Source: [Mycobacterium] crassicus
GTDB lineage: Bacteria; Actinomycetota; Actinomycetes; Mycobacteriales; Mycobacteriaceae
Direction of reading: 5' to 3'
Assembly (NCBI RefSeq): GCF_020181615.1
Contig: NZ_CP084029.1
Location: forward strand, 2,680,630 to 2,744,629
Length of the DNA stretch: 64,000 bases
Shown here: positions 53,637 to 64,000 of the stretch, piece after piece
Numbering within the stretch: position 1 is the stretch's first letter
How the letters are laid out: each line of letters begins with the position of its first letter
The notes under the pieces: model-generated
Seen by the model: the letters and a program-made list of their open reading frames with translations, nothing else
Database searches by the model: none
Told to the model about the DNA's origin: nothing
Program-made: the position numbers and the translations under genes

Positions 53637-54056
53637 TCAGAACATCCCCAGACCAGCGGCCACCGCGCTGGCCAGGCACATCGATGGACCATGCGGAACC
53701 GTGCGGGCCCGTCGCATCGCCGCGGCGATCAGTCCCCACACTCCGGTCAGCAGCGGGGCGGAAAGCGCCGCGAGCAACCACACGTCGGAGCCGAAAGAAC
53801 CGGTCAGCGCGCCCAGTCCGGCAGCGAGCTTGACATCGCCGGCGCCCAATCCGTCCGGTGCGATCAGGTGCACCACCAGATAGACCGCGGTCAGGGCAAC
53901 AGCTCCGGCCAACGCCGCGAGCCCGCGGCCGGCACCGATCGCGACGGCCGGCACCATGACCGCCGCGGGCAGTGTCAGCCAGTTCGGCAACCGGCGTTGC
54001 GCGATGTCATAGCCGCTGAGCAGCGCCAGCCACACCAACACCGGGACCGCAAGCAT
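53637..54056 (-). CDS. Prepilin peptidase-like (A24 family) membrane protease
   Basis: 139 residues, largely hydrophobic, four to five helices. Both catalytic Asp are visible: one in LSGYDIAQRRLPN near the start and one in the GxGD motif GLGAGDVKLAAGLG. Lacks the methyltransferase part of long TadV/PilD proteins, like Rv2551c of M. tuberculosis. Substrates would be type IV or Tad pilins; none are encoded nearby. Ends 10 bp downstream of aroE on the same strand. Confidence 0.88.
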   Translation of the reverse strand: MLAVPVLVWLALLSGYDIAQRRLPNWLTLPAAVMVPAVAIGAGRGLAALAGAVALTAVYLVVHLIAPDGLGAGDVKLAAGLGALTGSFGSDVWLLAALSAPLLTGVWGLIAAAMRRARTVPHGPSMCLASAVAAGLGMF

Positions 54057-54066
54057 GGGGCCATGC

Positions 54067-54897
54067 TCAGGCCGGGTCGGCGACCGCGCAAGTCATCGCC
54101 GCACGGGGTGCGGGCAGGCCGGTGAACAACTCGACCTGGGTGAACGCCTGGTGCAACAACATCTGCAGGCCGCTGACGACCGTTCCGCCGGCCGCGCTCA
54201 CCGCCGCCGCCAGCGGTGTCGGCCACGGATCGTAGATGGCGTCCAGCAGCACCGGCACCCCCGCCAGCAGCAGCGTGTAGCGGGCCGCGACGTCGGCCGG
54301 AACGGTGCTGACCGTGACCCCGGCGGCCGCGGCGGCCTCGGCCAGCCCCGCGTGATCGTCCAGCGCGCAATATCGGGCCGGCACACCGACACCGGCCGCC
54401 AATGCGACCAGTCGGGCGGCGTTGTCGGCGTTGCGGGCGGCCACCGTGATGCGGCTGACCCCGAGTTCGGCCAACGCCACCACCGCGGCAGGGGCGGTAC
54501 CGCCCGATCCGAGCACGATCGCCTCCCCGGAGGCCGACCCGAGGGCTCCACGCACGCCGTCGACGTCGGTGTTGTCGGCCAGCCAACCGGAGGCGGTACG
54601 CACCAGGGTGTTCGCCGAGCCGATGCGCTCGGCGCGCGGGGTGCGCTCGTCGGCGAAGGCCAGCGCGGCGAACTTGCCGGGCATAGTCACCGACACTCCG
54701 ACCCACTCCGGCCCGAATCCGGCTACCAGCGCGGGCAATTCGTCTGCGCTGCACTCGATGCGGTCATAGGTCCACCCCTGCAGGCCCAGCGCCCGATAGG
54801 CCGCCAGATGCAGCTGCGGCGAGCGGGAGTGCGCGATCGGCGACCCCAGCACGGCGGCCTTGCGGGGACCGCGATCAGCGGGAACTGTCGAGGACAC
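54067..54897 (-). CDS. aroE: Shikimate 5-dehydrogenase
   Basis: 276 residues. Shikimate-binding GSPIAHSRSPQLHLAAYRAL, VSVTMPGK with the catalytic Lys, NTDVDGVRGAL, and the NADP motif VLGSGGTAPAA. Reduces dehydroshikimate to shikimate. GTG start at 54895-54897 lies 23 bp inside the mltG end, giving translational coupling. Confidence 0.95.
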   Translation of the reverse strand: MSSTVPADRGPRKAAVLGSPIAHSRSPQLHLAAYRALGLQGWTYDRIECSADELPALVAGFGPEWVGVSVTMPGKFAALAFADERTPRAERIGSANTLVRTASGWLADNTDVDGVRGALGSASGEAIVLGSGGTAPAAVVALAELGVSRITVAARNADNAARLVALAAGVGVPARYCALDDHAGLAEAAAAAGVTVSTVPADVAARYTLLLAGVPVLLDAIYDPWPTPLAAAVSAAGGTVVSGLQMLLHQAFTQVELFTGLPAPRAAMTCAVADPA

Positions 54898-56128
54898 CGT
54901 TGTCCAGCGCCAACTCGATGTTGTTCAGGTGCTGCTGATAATTGTGGGTGAACAACGTTGTGCCTTCTTTGTCGATCGTCACGAAGTACAGCCAGTCGCC
55001 CGGATCCGGGTGTTCGGCGGCTTGCAGTGCCTCGGTTCCCGGCGAGCAGATCGGGGTGGCCGGCAGGCCGTCGGAGGCGTAGGTGTTCCACGGGGTCACC
55101 TTGGCCCGGTCGGCGTCGGTGGTGGCCACCTCCTGGCGATCCAGCGGATAGTTGACCGTCGAGTCGAACTCGAGGCGCTGCGGCTCGCCCAGCCGGTTGT
55201 CGATGACCCGGGCGACCTTGGCGAAGTCGTGCGGCAGGGCCTCGCGCTGCACCAGCGATGCCACCACCAGCAGCTCGTAGGGCGTCATGCCCAACTGCTC
55301 GGCGGTACCGGGCAGATTGGACTTGGCCAGCTCGGCGGCGCTCTGGCTGATCAGCTTGGCCAGGACCGCGGCTGCGGGGGCGGTCGGGTCGACGTTCCAG
55401 GTGCCGGCGGTGATCAGCCCCTCGATGCGGCGGTGGTCGTGCCCCATCTTGGTGACCGGGCCGAGCGCCCACTCCGGTACCGACAGCGCCTCGGGCGTCT
55501 CGGTCTCAGCGGCGTAGCGCAACTCCTCCGCCTTGAGGCAGTGCCGGTCGCCATTGAGGTCCAGGCAGCTGGCCTCGGCGATCAGCGTGAACAGACCCGC
55601 GGTCACCGCATCGGTCTTCTGGTCGGTGACGTCGTCGAGCTGGCGGCCTTCGGGTATCACCAGCTTGCCCACCCGGTTGCCCGGATCGACCAGCTCGTGG
55701 ACGGCGGTGGCGGCCGGGAGCTCGGCCTTCAACCGGTAGAAGCCCGGTTGGATCGCTGCGATCGCGGGGTTGCTCTGCGCTACGTCGAGGAATGTTTCGA
55801 CGCTGGCGATCACTCCGGCGCTCAGCAGGGTTTGGGCGACTGCGGTGGTGTAGTCACCCTCATGCACCTCGATCAGCACCTGCTGACCGCCCTCACCGGT
55901 GAAGTCGACCACCGGGTTGCTGGTGTGCCAGAGCTTGGAGCCCAGGAACACGCCGGCGATCACCAGAATGGTGACCAGCACAGCGCCCAGGCCGGTGGCC
56001 ATGCGGCGACGCCGGCTGTGCTGGCGTTGCCGCCGATCCTCGCGGGCCCGCTCGGTCCGGCTCATCGGGCGCCGCGGCGGTCCTACCGCAGCGGGTTTGG
56101 CCTTCCGGCCGGGTTTCTGGTCAGACAT
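54875..56128 (-). CDS. mltG: Endolytic murein transglycosylase, YceG/MltG family
   Basis: 417 residues. A basic cytoplasmic N-terminus of about 45 residues, one transmembrane helix ([20 protein letters not shown]), then the YceG domain with the catalytic Glu in [20 protein letters not shown] and the following [17 protein letters not shown]. It is predicted to release nascent glycan strands and limit peptidoglycan elongation. Overlaps ruvX by 8 bp and aroE by 23 bp. Confidence 0.93.
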   Translation of the reverse strand: MSDQKPGRKAKPAAVGPPRRPMSRTERAREDRRQRQHSRRRRMATGLGAVLVTILVIAGVFLGSKLWHTSNPVVDFTGEGGQQVLIEVHEGDYTTAVAQTLLSAGVIASVETFLDVAQSNPAIAAIQPGFYRLKAELPAATAVHELVDPGNRVGKLVIPEGRQLDDVTDQKTDAVTAGLFTLIAEASCLDLNGDRHCLKAEELRYAAETETPEALSVPEWALGPVTKMGHDHRRIEGLITAGTWNVDPTAPAAAVLAKLISQSAAELAKSNLPGTAEQLGMTPYELLVVASLVQREALPHDFAKVARVIDNRLGEPQRLEFDSTVNYPLDRQEVATTDADRAKVTPWNTYASDGLPATPICSPGTEALQAAEHPDPGDWLYFVTIDKEGTTLFTHNYQQHLNNIELALDNGVLDSSR

Positions 56129-56654
56129 CGTTGTCCCCCATCGGCGGTGCCGGGGCCCCGGTATTCGAGGCCCGGCGCTGGTCGAGCCAGCTCTGCAAGA
56201 TCGTCACCGCGGCGGCCTGATCGATGACCGACCGCTGATTCTTGGCCCGCACCCCGGCTTCCCGCAGGGCACGTGTCGCGCTGACGGTGCTGAACCGTTC
56301 GTCGGCCAGGCGCACCGGGACCGGCCGGTGACGCTCGGCCAACAACTTGGCCAGACCGTCAGCCACCGTGATGGCGTCCTCGGCGGCCGAGCCGGTCCGA
56401 TCCGACAGGGTCCGGGGCAGCCCGACCACCACCTCGACCACATCGAGTTCCTCGACCAGACCGGCCAGCCGGCGCAGGTGTGAACCGGAGGCATGCCGGC
56501 GGACGGTCTCCACCGGCGTGGCCAGTAGTCCGTCGGGGTCGCTGCAGGACACCCCGATACGCACGCTTCCCACATCCACCCCGAGCCGTCGTCCGCGGCC
56601 GGGATCGTCCGGCCCGCCGGGCCGGTCCGGGGTGCGATGGTGGGGTGAGGTCAC
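56121..56654 (-). CDS. ruvX: Holliday junction resolvase-like / pre-16S rRNA nuclease YqgF
   Basis: 177 residues, RNase H fold: [20 protein letters not shown] with the first catalytic Asp, [14 protein letters not shown], and [13 protein letters not shown]. The M. tuberculosis homologue (Rv2554c) has Holliday junction resolvase activity, while E. coli YqgF processes rRNA ends. Between alaS and mltG as in most actinobacteria; overlaps both. Confidence 0.94.
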   Translation of the reverse strand: MTSPHHRTPDRPGGPDDPGRGRRLGVDVGSVRIGVSCSDPDGLLATPVETVRRHASGSHLRRLAGLVEELDVVEVVVGLPRTLSDRTGSAAEDAITVADGLAKLLAERHRPVPVRLADERFSTVSATRALREAGVRAKNQRSVIDQAAAVTILQSWLDQRRASNTGAPAPPMGDNDV

Positions 56655-59344
56655 GCCGGCGTGCTCCGGGCGACCGCCGCGCGGATCGCCGCGAGCGCGG
56701 CATCGATCCCGGTGGAGTCTTTGCCGGAGCCCTGCGCCAGATCGGCCTTGCCGCCGCCCCGGCCGGACACCGCTGCCGCCAGGTCTTTGACCAGATCGTC
56801 TGCACGCAACCCGAGCTCTTGTGCGGCGGCGTTGGCGGCGACCACGTAGGGCACGCTGTCCTCACCATCGGCGATCAGTGCCACCACTGCGGGCTCCTCG
56901 CCCAGTTTGCCCCGGACGTCGCCGACCAGCGACCGCAGGTCGCCGCCGCCGATTCCGCTCGACATACGCTGCGCCACCAGGCGCACGCTACCGATCTGCT
57001 CGGCCCCGGCGGCGGCATTCGAAGCGGCCGCTCGTGCATTCGCCAGCCGGGCGCGGTCCAGTTCCTTCTCGGCGGCCTTGAGGCGCTCGACCAGGTTCGC
57101 CACGCGGGCCGGCACTTCCTCTGAGGGCACCTTCAACGACGAGGCCAGCCCGGCCATGAGCGCCCGCTCCTTGGCCAGGTGCCGGAATGACTCCAGCCCG
57201 ACGTAGGCCTCCACCCGGCGCACCCCCGAGCCCACCGACGATTCGCCCAGGATGGTCACCGGCCCGATCTGCGCCGAGTTGTGCACGTGGGTTCCGCCGC
57301 ACAGCTCCAGCGAGAACGGCCCGCCGATCTCGACCACCCGGACCTTCTCGGGGTACTTCTCGCCGAACATCGCCATGGCGCCGCGGGCCTTGGCCTTCTC
57401 GAGTTCCTCGGTGAAGGTGTGCACCTCGAAGGCGGCCTGTACCGCCTCGTTGGCGACCACCTCGACCTGGCTGCGCTGCTCGTCGCTGAGTGCGCCCTGC
57501 CAGTTGAAGTCGAACCGCAGATAGCCCGGCCGGTTGAGTGAGCCGGCCTGAACGGCATTGGGCCCCAACACCTGTCGCAGCGCACCGTGCACCATGTGGG
57601 TGCCCGAGTGACCCTGGGTGGCGCCCTTGCGCCAGGCCGCGTCGACGGCCGCGGTGACCGTGTCGCCCTCGACGAATTCACCAGAGTCGATGTTGACCGT
57701 GTGAACGAACAGCGTCTGGGCGATCTTCTGCACGTCGGTGACCGTGGCCAGTGACGATCCAGCCGGCCCTCCGCTTATCGTCCCGGCGTCGGCGATCTGC
57801 CCGCCGGCCTCGGCGTAAAGCGGAGTGCGGTCCAACACCAGCTCCACGCGATCCGCGGCGACGTCCTCATGCGACACCACCGGCACCCGTTTACCGTCGA
57901 CGAAAATGCCCAGAATGCGGGCTTCGGTGGTGAGCTCGTCGAAGCCGGTGAACTCGGTGGGTCCGGCGTCGATCAGCTCCCGGTAGGCGCTCAGGTCGGC
58001 ATGGGCGTGCTTGCGCGCGGCGGCGTCGGCCTTGGCGCGCTGACGCTGCTCGGCCATCAGCGTCCGGAACCCGGCCTCGTCCACCTGCAGTCCGGCCTCC
58101 GAGGCCATCTCCAGGGTGAGCTCGATCGGGAAACCGTAGGTGTCGTGCAAGGCGAAGGCGTCGCTGCCGGACAGCACGGTGACCCCGGCGGACCTGGTGG
58201 CTGCCGCCGCATCCTCGAACAGCTTGGATCCCGATGTCAGGGTGCGGTTGAACGCGGTCTCCTCGGCGACCGCGATCCGGTTGATCCGGTCGAAGTCGGT
58301 GACCAGTTCCGGATACGACGGGCCCATCGCGTCGCGCACGGTTGCCATCAGTTCGCCGACGATCGGGCCCTCGATGCCCAGCAGCTTGGCCGAACGGATG
58401 ACCCGCCGCAGCAGCCGGCGCAGCACGTAGCCGCGGCCGTCGTTGCCGGGGCTCACGCCGTCGCCGATCAGGATCGCCGCGGTGCGGGAATGGTCGGCGA
58501 TGATGCGGTACCGCACGTCGTCGGCGTCATTACCGGTGTCATAGCCACGCGGCGCACGGATGGCGACCACATCGATGACCGGGCGAACCAGGTCGGTCTC
58601 GTAGACGTTGTGCACGCCCTGCAGCAGGAAAGCGACCCGCTCGACGCCCATCCCGGTGTCGATGTTCTGGCGCGGCAGCGGCCCGAGGATCTCGAAGTCC
58701 TCCTTGGAGGTGCCCTCCCCGCGCTCGTTCTGCATGAACACGAGGTTCCAGATCTCGATGTAGCGGTCCTCGTTGGCAACCGGGCCGCCGTCGACGCCGA
58801 ATTCCGGGCCGCGGTCGTAGTAGATCTCCGACGACGGACCACAGGGTCCGGGGATGCCCATCGACCAGTAGTTGTCGGCCATGCCGCGGCGCTGAATCCG
58901 CTCGAGCGGCAATCCCGCGATCTCCTGCCACAACCCGATGGCCTCATCGTCGTCGAGATAGACGGTGGCCCAGATCCGTTCGGGGTCCAGTCCGTACCCG
59001 CCGTCGGAGACACTGCCCGTCAGCAGCGTCCAGGCCAGCTCGATCGCCCCGCGCTTGAAGTAGTCGCCGAACGAGAAGTTGCCGGCCATCTGGAAGAAGG
59101 TGTTGTGCCGGGTGGTGATACCCACCTCGTCGATATCCGGGGTGCGGATGCACTTCTGGATGCTGGTGGCGGTGGCGTACGGCGGGGTGCGCTGGCCCAG
59201 GAAGAACGGCACGAACTGCACCATGCCGGCGTTGATGAACAACAGGTTGGGGTCATCCAGGATCACCGAAGCGCTGGGCACCTCGGTGTGGCCCGCTTTC
59301 ACGAAGTGATCGAGGAAGCGTTTCCTGATCTCGTGTGTCTGCAC
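56651..59344 (-). CDS. alaS: Alanyl-tRNA synthetase
   Basis: 897 residues: class II catalytic core ([37 protein letters not shown]), editing domain with [16 protein letters not shown] and [13 protein letters not shown] supplying the zinc ligands, then a C-terminal oligomerisation domain ([15 protein letters not shown]). Complete. Overlaps ruvX by 4 bp; the broken yjbQ lies 84 bp upstream on the same strand. Confidence 0.97.
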   Translation of the reverse strand: MQTHEIRKRFLDHFVKAGHTEVPSASVILDDPNLLFINAGMVQFVPFFLGQRTPPYATATSIQKCIRTPDIDEVGITTRHNTFFQMAGNFSFGDYFKRGAIELAWTLLTGSVSDGGYGLDPERIWATVYLDDDEAIGLWQEIAGLPLERIQRRGMADNYWSMGIPGPCGPSSEIYYDRGPEFGVDGGPVANEDRYIEIWNLVFMQNERGEGTSKEDFEILGPLPRQNIDTGMGVERVAFLLQGVHNVYETDLVRPVIDVVAIRAPRGYDTGNDADDVRYRIIADHSRTAAILIGDGVSPGNDGRGYVLRRLLRRVIRSAKLLGIEGPIVGELMATVRDAMGPSYPELVTDFDRINRIAVAEETAFNRTLTSGSKLFEDAAAATRSAGVTVLSGSDAFALHDTYGFPIELTLEMASEAGLQVDEAGFRTLMAEQRQRAKADAAARKHAHADLSAYRELIDAGPTEFTGFDELTTEARILGIFVDGKRVPVVSHEDVAADRVELVLDRTPLYAEAGGQIADAGTISGGPAGSSLATVTDVQKIAQTLFVHTVNIDSGEFVEGDTVTAAVDAAWRKGATQGHSGTHMVHGALRQVLGPNAVQAGSLNRPGYLRFDFNWQGALSDEQRSQVEVVANEAVQAAFEVHTFTEELEKAKARGAMAMFGEKYPEKVRVVEIGGPFSLELCGGTHVHNSAQIGPVTILGESSVGSGVRRVEAYVGLESFRHLAKERALMAGLASSLKVPSEEVPARVANLVERLKAAEKELDRARLANARAAASNAAAGAEQIGSVRLVAQRMSSGIGGGDLRSLVGDVRGKLGEEPAVVALIADGEDSVPYVVAANAAAQELGLRADDLVKDLAAAVSGRGGGKADLAQGSGKDSTGIDAALAAIRAAVARSTPA

Positions 59345-59428
59345 TATCTGTCGCTTCCCGCCGTCTCATCCGTTTAGACGGCACTACAGTACCGGGCTGC
59401 AGATCGGGTTCTCTGCAGGCAAGGATCC

Positions 59429-59720
59429 TCAGGTGGCGCCGGCGCCGACAAAGCTCAATCGCACACTTCGACGAGGGTTGTCGCGGTTCAGGTCGACCAG
59501 GACCACCGACTGCCAGGGGGTACCTCAGCCGCTCCAGGGTGTCGACCAGGTCGGAGTCGGACCCGGCGCCGGTCTCGATGACCGCCACCCCGGCCGTCGC
59601 ATGCGGCACGAAGACGTTGCACAGCCCGTAACCGTGGCCCGCACAGAACACTCGTACCTGCGCGGTGAGGTCGACAGTGCGATGCCGAGAGGTGTCGACG
59701 TCGAGCACTTCGGTCTGCAT
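59429..59720 (-). pseudogene. yjbQ: YjbQ/UPF0047 family gene disrupted by an internal deletion
   Basis: Starts normally at ATG 59718-59720: [20 protein letters not shown], then [20 protein letters not shown] and [10 protein letters not shown]. Immediately after this about 45 codons are missing, including the region with the conserved catalytic His segment (YGHGADHLLPAF in relatives), and the frame is shifted. The C-terminus is still readable in another frame as [20 protein letters not shown], ending LSFVGAGAT and a TGA at 59429-59431. Intact relatives have secondary thiamine-phosphate synthase activity. Position between alaS and an Rv2557/Rv2558-like gene equals Rv2556c of M. tuberculosis. 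Confidence 0.85.
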
Positions 59721-59924
59721 ATCTGCAAGGCTACGGACGTTCCTGCGGGCTCCGCCTGTAGCCGCAACCTCGCTCTTTTGGGCCCAGCGGTGCGCGTTTG
59801 CCTCGGGTCGGCGCGCATCGCGAGACAGGCCGAATTTCCTATTGTCACAACTCATTCAGCGGAGGAGGGTGGTACGTGGGCCGGTGGCGCCACCGGGGCG
59901 CTGCCCCGTTCAAAGGAGCCAATC

Positions 59925-60545
59925 GTGTACGCACGCTCCACCACTGTGATCGCGCAATCCGCACCGCTTGACGAGGGAATTGCGCATATTCGCGACGAGA
60001 CCATGCCAGCACTCCAGCAGATCGATGGGTGTGTGGGTGTGTCGCTGTTGGTCGACCGACAGACTGGCCGCTGCATCGCTACCAGTTCGTGGGAGACCGA
60101 GGAGGCGATGCACGCCAGCGCAGAGCATGTCCGGCCGATTCGGGACCGGGCTGCGATGACGTTCGGCGGATCGCCAACCATCGAAGAATGGGACATCGCG
60201 GTGCTGCACCGCGACCACCACACGCGCGCGGGGTCGTGCGTACGGGCCACCTGGGTCAAGGTGCCACCGGAGCGGATGGACGAAGGTATCGAGTACTACA
60301 AGTCATCGGTCCTACCGCAGATCGAGGGCCTCGACGGGTTCAGCAGTGCGAGCCTGATGGTCGACCGTGCATCGGGCCGCGCCGTCTCGTGTGCCACGTT
60401 CGACAGCCGGGAGGCCATGGAGCGAAACCGCGACCAGGCGACCGAGCTCAAGGCCCAATCGATGCGGGAGGCCGGCGCACAGGAACTCGACGAGTGCGAG
60501 TTCGAACTGGCACTGGCTCATTTGAGAGTGCCCGAACTGGTGTAG
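59925..60545 (+). CDS. Rv2557/Rv2558-like protein with two ABM-type half repeats
   Basis: 206 residues from GTG 59925, with AAAGGAG 8 nt upstream. Two related halves (about residues 1-100 and 105-206), each like an antibiotic-biosynthesis-monooxygenase ferredoxin fold: [20 protein letters not shown] with [20 protein letters not shown], then [20 protein letters not shown] with [20 protein letters not shown]. No cofactor residues are obvious. In M. tuberculosis two tandem homologues occupy this position and are linked to starvation and persistence; here there is one. Function unknown. Confidence 0.85.
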   Translation: MYARSTTVIAQSAPLDEGIAHIRDETMPALQQIDGCVGVSLLVDRQTGRCIATSSWETEEAMHASAEHVRPIRDRAAMTFGGSPTIEEWDIAVLHRDHHTRAGSCVRATWVKVPPERMDEGIEYYKSSVLPQIEGLDGFSSASLMVDRASGRAVSCATFDSREAMERNRDQATELKAQSMREAGAQELDECEFELALAHLRVPELV

Positions 60546-60594
60546 CGGGCTGACCCCGTTACCGTCCGACGTTGCACCTGCAGCTCGCCGCGGA

Positions 60595-61146
60595 TTACAG
60601 CTCGTTGATCAGGGCGACCCGCGCCAGGGTGTTCTGCGCGATCTTCAGGTGCGCGGCGTCGACCGGCACGCCGTCGACCCGGACTGCGCCCAGCCCCTTC
60701 GCCTCGCCCTCGCGGTAGGCGGCCATGTTGCGTTCAGCCAGTGCGATCTCCTGGTCGGTCGGCGGGAACACCGTGTTCGCGACCGGAATCTGGGTGGGAT
60801 GGATCGCCCACTTGCCGGTGAAGCCATACAGCGACGACCGGCGGGCTTCGAACTCGTAGCCGTCCAGGTTTGCGTAATCGGGGTAGGGCAAGTCGATGGC
60901 TTCGATGCCGGCTGGTACCAGAACCTTGTTGCGGGCGTAGTGCCAAAAGTCGCCCGGGTAGTCCCAGATCGGCACGAAGTTGGTGTCGACCCGCGCGCCC
61001 TGGGACAGCGAGAAGTCGCCGACCTCGAAGATCAGCGCGTCGATCCGTGGGCTGGCCTTGGCGATCTCCTCGGCGTTGGCCAGCCCCTCGACCTCCTCGA
61101 TGAGTACCTCGAGGCGGATCTGGCGTTCTTGGTGGAGGTCGTACCG
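60595..61146 (-). pseudogene. N-terminally truncated malyl-CoA lyase/CitE-like remnant
   Basis: The last ~180 residues of an HpcH/HpaI-CitE family protein: RQIRLEVLIEEVEGLANAEE, ALIFEVGDFSLSQGARVD (metal-binding Asp in GDF), and GKWAIHPTQIPVANTVFPPT. They resemble malyl-CoA/beta-methylmalyl-CoA lyases of about 320 residues. The N-terminal 120-130 residues with the catalytic Arg and Glu are absent, and the open frame continues upstream only as non-matching sequence that runs into the methyltransferase gene. The breakpoint is near 61140-61190. Probably non-functional debris at an insertion boundary. Confidence 0.7.
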
Positions 61147-61189
61147 CGCAGCGGCGTCACGCTGATCGGTGTCCGACCCGATGACGTGA

Positions 61190-61861
61190 TCACCGGGTCG
61201 CCCGGCCCACGCTGAGCGGTCGAACGATCGGTGGCACGCCACGCCACCTCGCGGTGTCGGCTGAGACGGCGAAACCGCAGGCGCGCATCAGGTCCACCGT
61301 GCGCCGGTTGCAGCGGCAGCCGCCTGCGAAGCGTCGCCATGGTTGGAGCAGGATGTCCTGGCACGCCGCGAGGAACCGCGAGCTCGCACGCAGATGTTCG
61401 ATGAACAGCAACTGCCCGTCCGGGCGGAGCACGCGTGCGATCTCGCGGAGCGCGCGTTCGGGGTCGTCGACAGTGCAAAGGACGAGCGTCGAGACGACGG
61501 TGTCCACGGAACCGTCAGCCAGCGGCAGCCGCTCCGCAGGTGCGTCGATGATCCGTGCGACGCGCGCATGCCGCTGCAGGCGATGCGCGAGTCTCTTGCG
61601 CATCCCCGGCTCGGGCTCCGCGAGCACGAGTTCTGCTATCCCGTCGGGATAGAGCGCGATGTTCAGCCCAGTCCCTGCGCCGATCTCGACGACGCGCCCG
61701 CGGGCAGCGCCCAACAGCGCGCTCCGCCGGTGGCGCATCCCGGCGATCTCGCCCAGCCAGAGCAGTGGGTCATATATCAGGGCGAAGATCCGCAGCCACA
61801 CGGCAGATGGCTCGCTCGCCCGGAGGTCGGTAGTTGCGTTGGTGCTTGTGGTCTCGGCCAT
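61190..61861 (-). CDS. SAM-dependent methyltransferase (class I)
   Basis: 223 residues from ATG 61859-61861 (MAETTSTNATTD); the frame is open a little further upstream. Motif I VVEIGAGTGLNIALYP, motif post-I VLAEPEPGMRKRL, DGSVDTVVSTLVLCTVDDPE and LREIARVLRPDGQLLFIEHL match the Methyltransf_11/phospholipid N-methyltransferase-like group. The C-terminus is Trp/Arg-rich (ARWRGVPPIVRPL). Probable small-molecule or lipid substrate. Same strand as, and 80 bp downstream of, the hydrolase-LuxR gene, and absent from the M. tuberculosis locus, so the two look like a joint insertion. Confidence 0.85.
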   Translation of the reverse strand: MAETTSTNATTDLRASEPSAVWLRIFALIYDPLLWLGEIAGMRHRRSALLGAARGRVVEIGAGTGLNIALYPDGIAELVLAEPEPGMRKRLAHRLQRHARVARIIDAPAERLPLADGSVDTVVSTLVLCTVDDPERALREIARVLRPDGQLLFIEHLRASSRFLAACQDILLQPWRRFAGGCRCNRRTVDLMRACGFAVSADTARWRGVPPIVRPLSVGRATR

Positions 61862-61941
61862 ACCGCGAACGTATGAGTGGCCGCATGGTGCGCGCATCGC
61901 TCATTGCGGCCATCTTCAGCAGATGGCCCCTTTCGGCCACC

Positions 61942-62985
61942 TCACAGGAGTCCGAGACGCGCGGCCTCCGCGACGGCGGCCGTCCGTGAGGTGCGACCCA
62001 GCTTGCGGCGGATGTTCGCCACGTGGCGGTGAACGGTATGCGGGCTCAGCACGAGCTGTTCTGCAATCGCACCATCGCTGAGACCGCGCGCGACGCAGGC
62101 AAGGATCTCGCGCTCACGACTGGACAGCGGGACCGACTCCAGCTCACTCGCATGGTTCGGCGACGGCCGCACTGGTGCCAGCGCTTCGCGGCACGCGCGC
62201 ACGACGGAATCGACGTCGCCGTACCAGGGGAGGTGAGCGCTCCCTTGCAGCGGAACGAATGTCGCGCCTGGGATCGCCGCCGCGACCTCACGCCCGAACC
62301 GGTACGGCACGGCGCGGTCGTCGCGACGATGAACGACCAGCGCAGGCCGACGGACGATGGGAAGATGCGCGCGTACGTCGAGGCGATAGACGAGATCCAG
62401 CAAAGCAGCAGCGGTCTCGGCACTCGCCGCCTCCCGTTGGAATCGCGCGAAGCGTTCCTGCTCGGCAGAATCGGTATCACCGAGGAAGAGGTCACTGAGC
62501 AAGCGCGACCCCAGTCCCCAATGCGCACGTATCGCTGCGAGGATCGCGTTCGCCACGCCCGGAGCCGCGAGCGCCGCCCCGTGGGGGTACGAGCCGTACA
62601 GCACCAGGCGCTCGACGTGCTCAGGAAACGCTGCAGCAAATGCGACGGCGGTGCAACTGCCCGATGAGCCACCAATGAGCGACACGCGCTCGAGTTCGAG
62701 CTCGTCGAGTAGCGCCCGCAGCGTCGCGACTTCCCCGTCGAGGGTCAGATCTGAATCTCGCACCGTGCGATCCGACATGCCGACCCCGAGCCGGTCGTAA
62801 CGGATCAGCGTGTATCCGTTTGCGACCCCTTCCCAGAAGCGTCGAAAGCCCGCGTTCTGCCAGTCAAGTTCGAGGTGACTCACCCACCACGCCGGAGCAA
62901 CGAGCGGCGGACCGTCCCCGCGCATTTCGTACGCGACGCGGCGAACGTCACGGCGGAGGAATCGAATCGCCGACTTCTCTGGCAT
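61942..62985 (-). CDS. Alpha/beta hydrolase fused to a LuxR-type DNA-binding domain
   Basis: 347 residues. Residues 1 to about 275 are an alpha/beta hydrolase: nucleophile in LIGGSSGSCTAVAFA (GxSxG), acid in VHRRDDRAVPYRFG, and His in LQGSAHLPWYGD, so the triad looks complete. The last 65 residues are a LuxR/FixJ helix-turn-helix: LSSREREILACVARGLSDGA, IAEQLVLSPHTVHRHVANIR. The hydrolase domain may sense or destroy a ligand that controls DNA binding. Similar fusions occur scattered in actinobacteria; targets unknown. Next to a methyltransferase gene that it may regulate. Confidence 0.88.
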   Translation of the reverse strand: MPEKSAIRFLRRDVRRVAYEMRGDGPPLVAPAWWVSHLELDWQNAGFRRFWEGVANGYTLIRYDRLGVGMSDRTVRDSDLTLDGEVATLRALLDELELERVSLIGGSSGSCTAVAFAAAFPEHVERLVLYGSYPHGAALAAPGVANAILAAIRAHWGLGSRLLSDLFLGDTDSAEQERFARFQREAASAETAAALLDLVYRLDVRAHLPIVRRPALVVHRRDDRAVPYRFGREVAAAIPGATFVPLQGSAHLPWYGDVDSVVRACREALAPVRPSPNHASELESVPLSSREREILACVARGLSDGAIAEQLVLSPHTVHRHVANIRRKLGRTSRTAAVAEAARLGLL

Positions 62986-63076
62986 CGCAACGAGCCTACG
63001 ACCGGCTCCTGATCAGTAAAAGTAGATCAGCTCACCAACGCCTTCCACGATGGACTGGCCGCCGGCACCTGGTGGT

Positions 63077-64000
<924 letters not shown>

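Noticed and set aside
60595..61242. Complete 215-residue lyase gene
   Set aside because: The first 30 residues are unrelated to the family, and the catalytic N-terminal third is missing.

Overview
The window is a high-GC mycobacterial chromosome segment. The evidence is the order of conserved housekeeping genes (metK-coaBC-rpoZ-gmk-mihF, pyrR-pyrB-pyrC-carA-carB-pyrF, nusB-efp-pepQ, aroQ-aroB-aroK-aroC, aroE-mltG-ruvX-alaS, rarA), together with PE, PPE and Esx genes, a 13E12-type HNH gene and a mycobacterial-type LexA box. The PPE proteins carry the SVP-type motif and the Esx pair resembles EsxK/EsxL. Both are typical of ESX-5, so I infer a slow-growing or ESX-5-bearing lineage rather than an M. 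smegmatis-like one. I cannot name the species.

Layout. 1-5.8 kb: metK (cut by the window edge), coaBC, rpoZ, gmk and mihF on the minus strand, then a long gene-poor gap and two small secreted proteins, one built from 36-residue Gly/Asn repeats. 5.9-14.6 kb: a tightly overlapping pyrimidine operon whose pyrR leader holds a PyrR-type hairpin next to the ribosome binding site. 14.7-23.1 kb: a serine hydrolase, a TetR-controlled flavin enzyme pair, an SOS-type HNH gene, a large basic amino acid decarboxylase and a small unknown gene.

23.2-41.3 kb: the main accessory island. It holds (a) an oxidation module (PEBP-like protein, gluconate-dehydrogenase-subunit-3-like protein, GMC flavoprotein, unknown protein, AceE/transketolase-like ThDP enzyme); (b) a soluble di-iron monooxygenase operon of the propane/MimABCD type with its own GroEL; (c) a DUF59-like gene; (d) a dead IS3 element; (e) a zinc alcohol dehydrogenase; and (f) a GAF/AAA+/Fis activator. 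A 17-bp palindrome, TCTCA-N3-TGAGA at its core, lies upstream of all five transcription units. It ties the unexplained oxidation module to the monooxygenase as one regulon and is the best candidate for an undescribed system here. A plausible reading is that the monooxygenase hydroxylates a short alkane or ketone, the alcohol dehydrogenase and GMC enzyme oxidise the products, and the ThDP enzyme acts on a resulting 2-oxo or ketol compound. The substrate steps are inference.

41.3-46.5 kb: three tandem PPE genes (the third broken by a deletion), a PE gene and an Esx pair. 46.5-59.4 kb: nusB/efp/pepQ, shikimate-pathway genes, mltG, ruvX and alaS. 59.4-64 kb: a broken yjbQ, an Rv2557/Rv2558-like gene, an N-terminally truncated malyl-CoA-lyase-like remnant, a methyltransferase next to a hydrolase-LuxR fusion, and the C-terminal part of rarA. 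The sequence ends in 74 consecutive G residues, almost certainly an artefact. I saw no tRNA, rRNA or CRISPR array.
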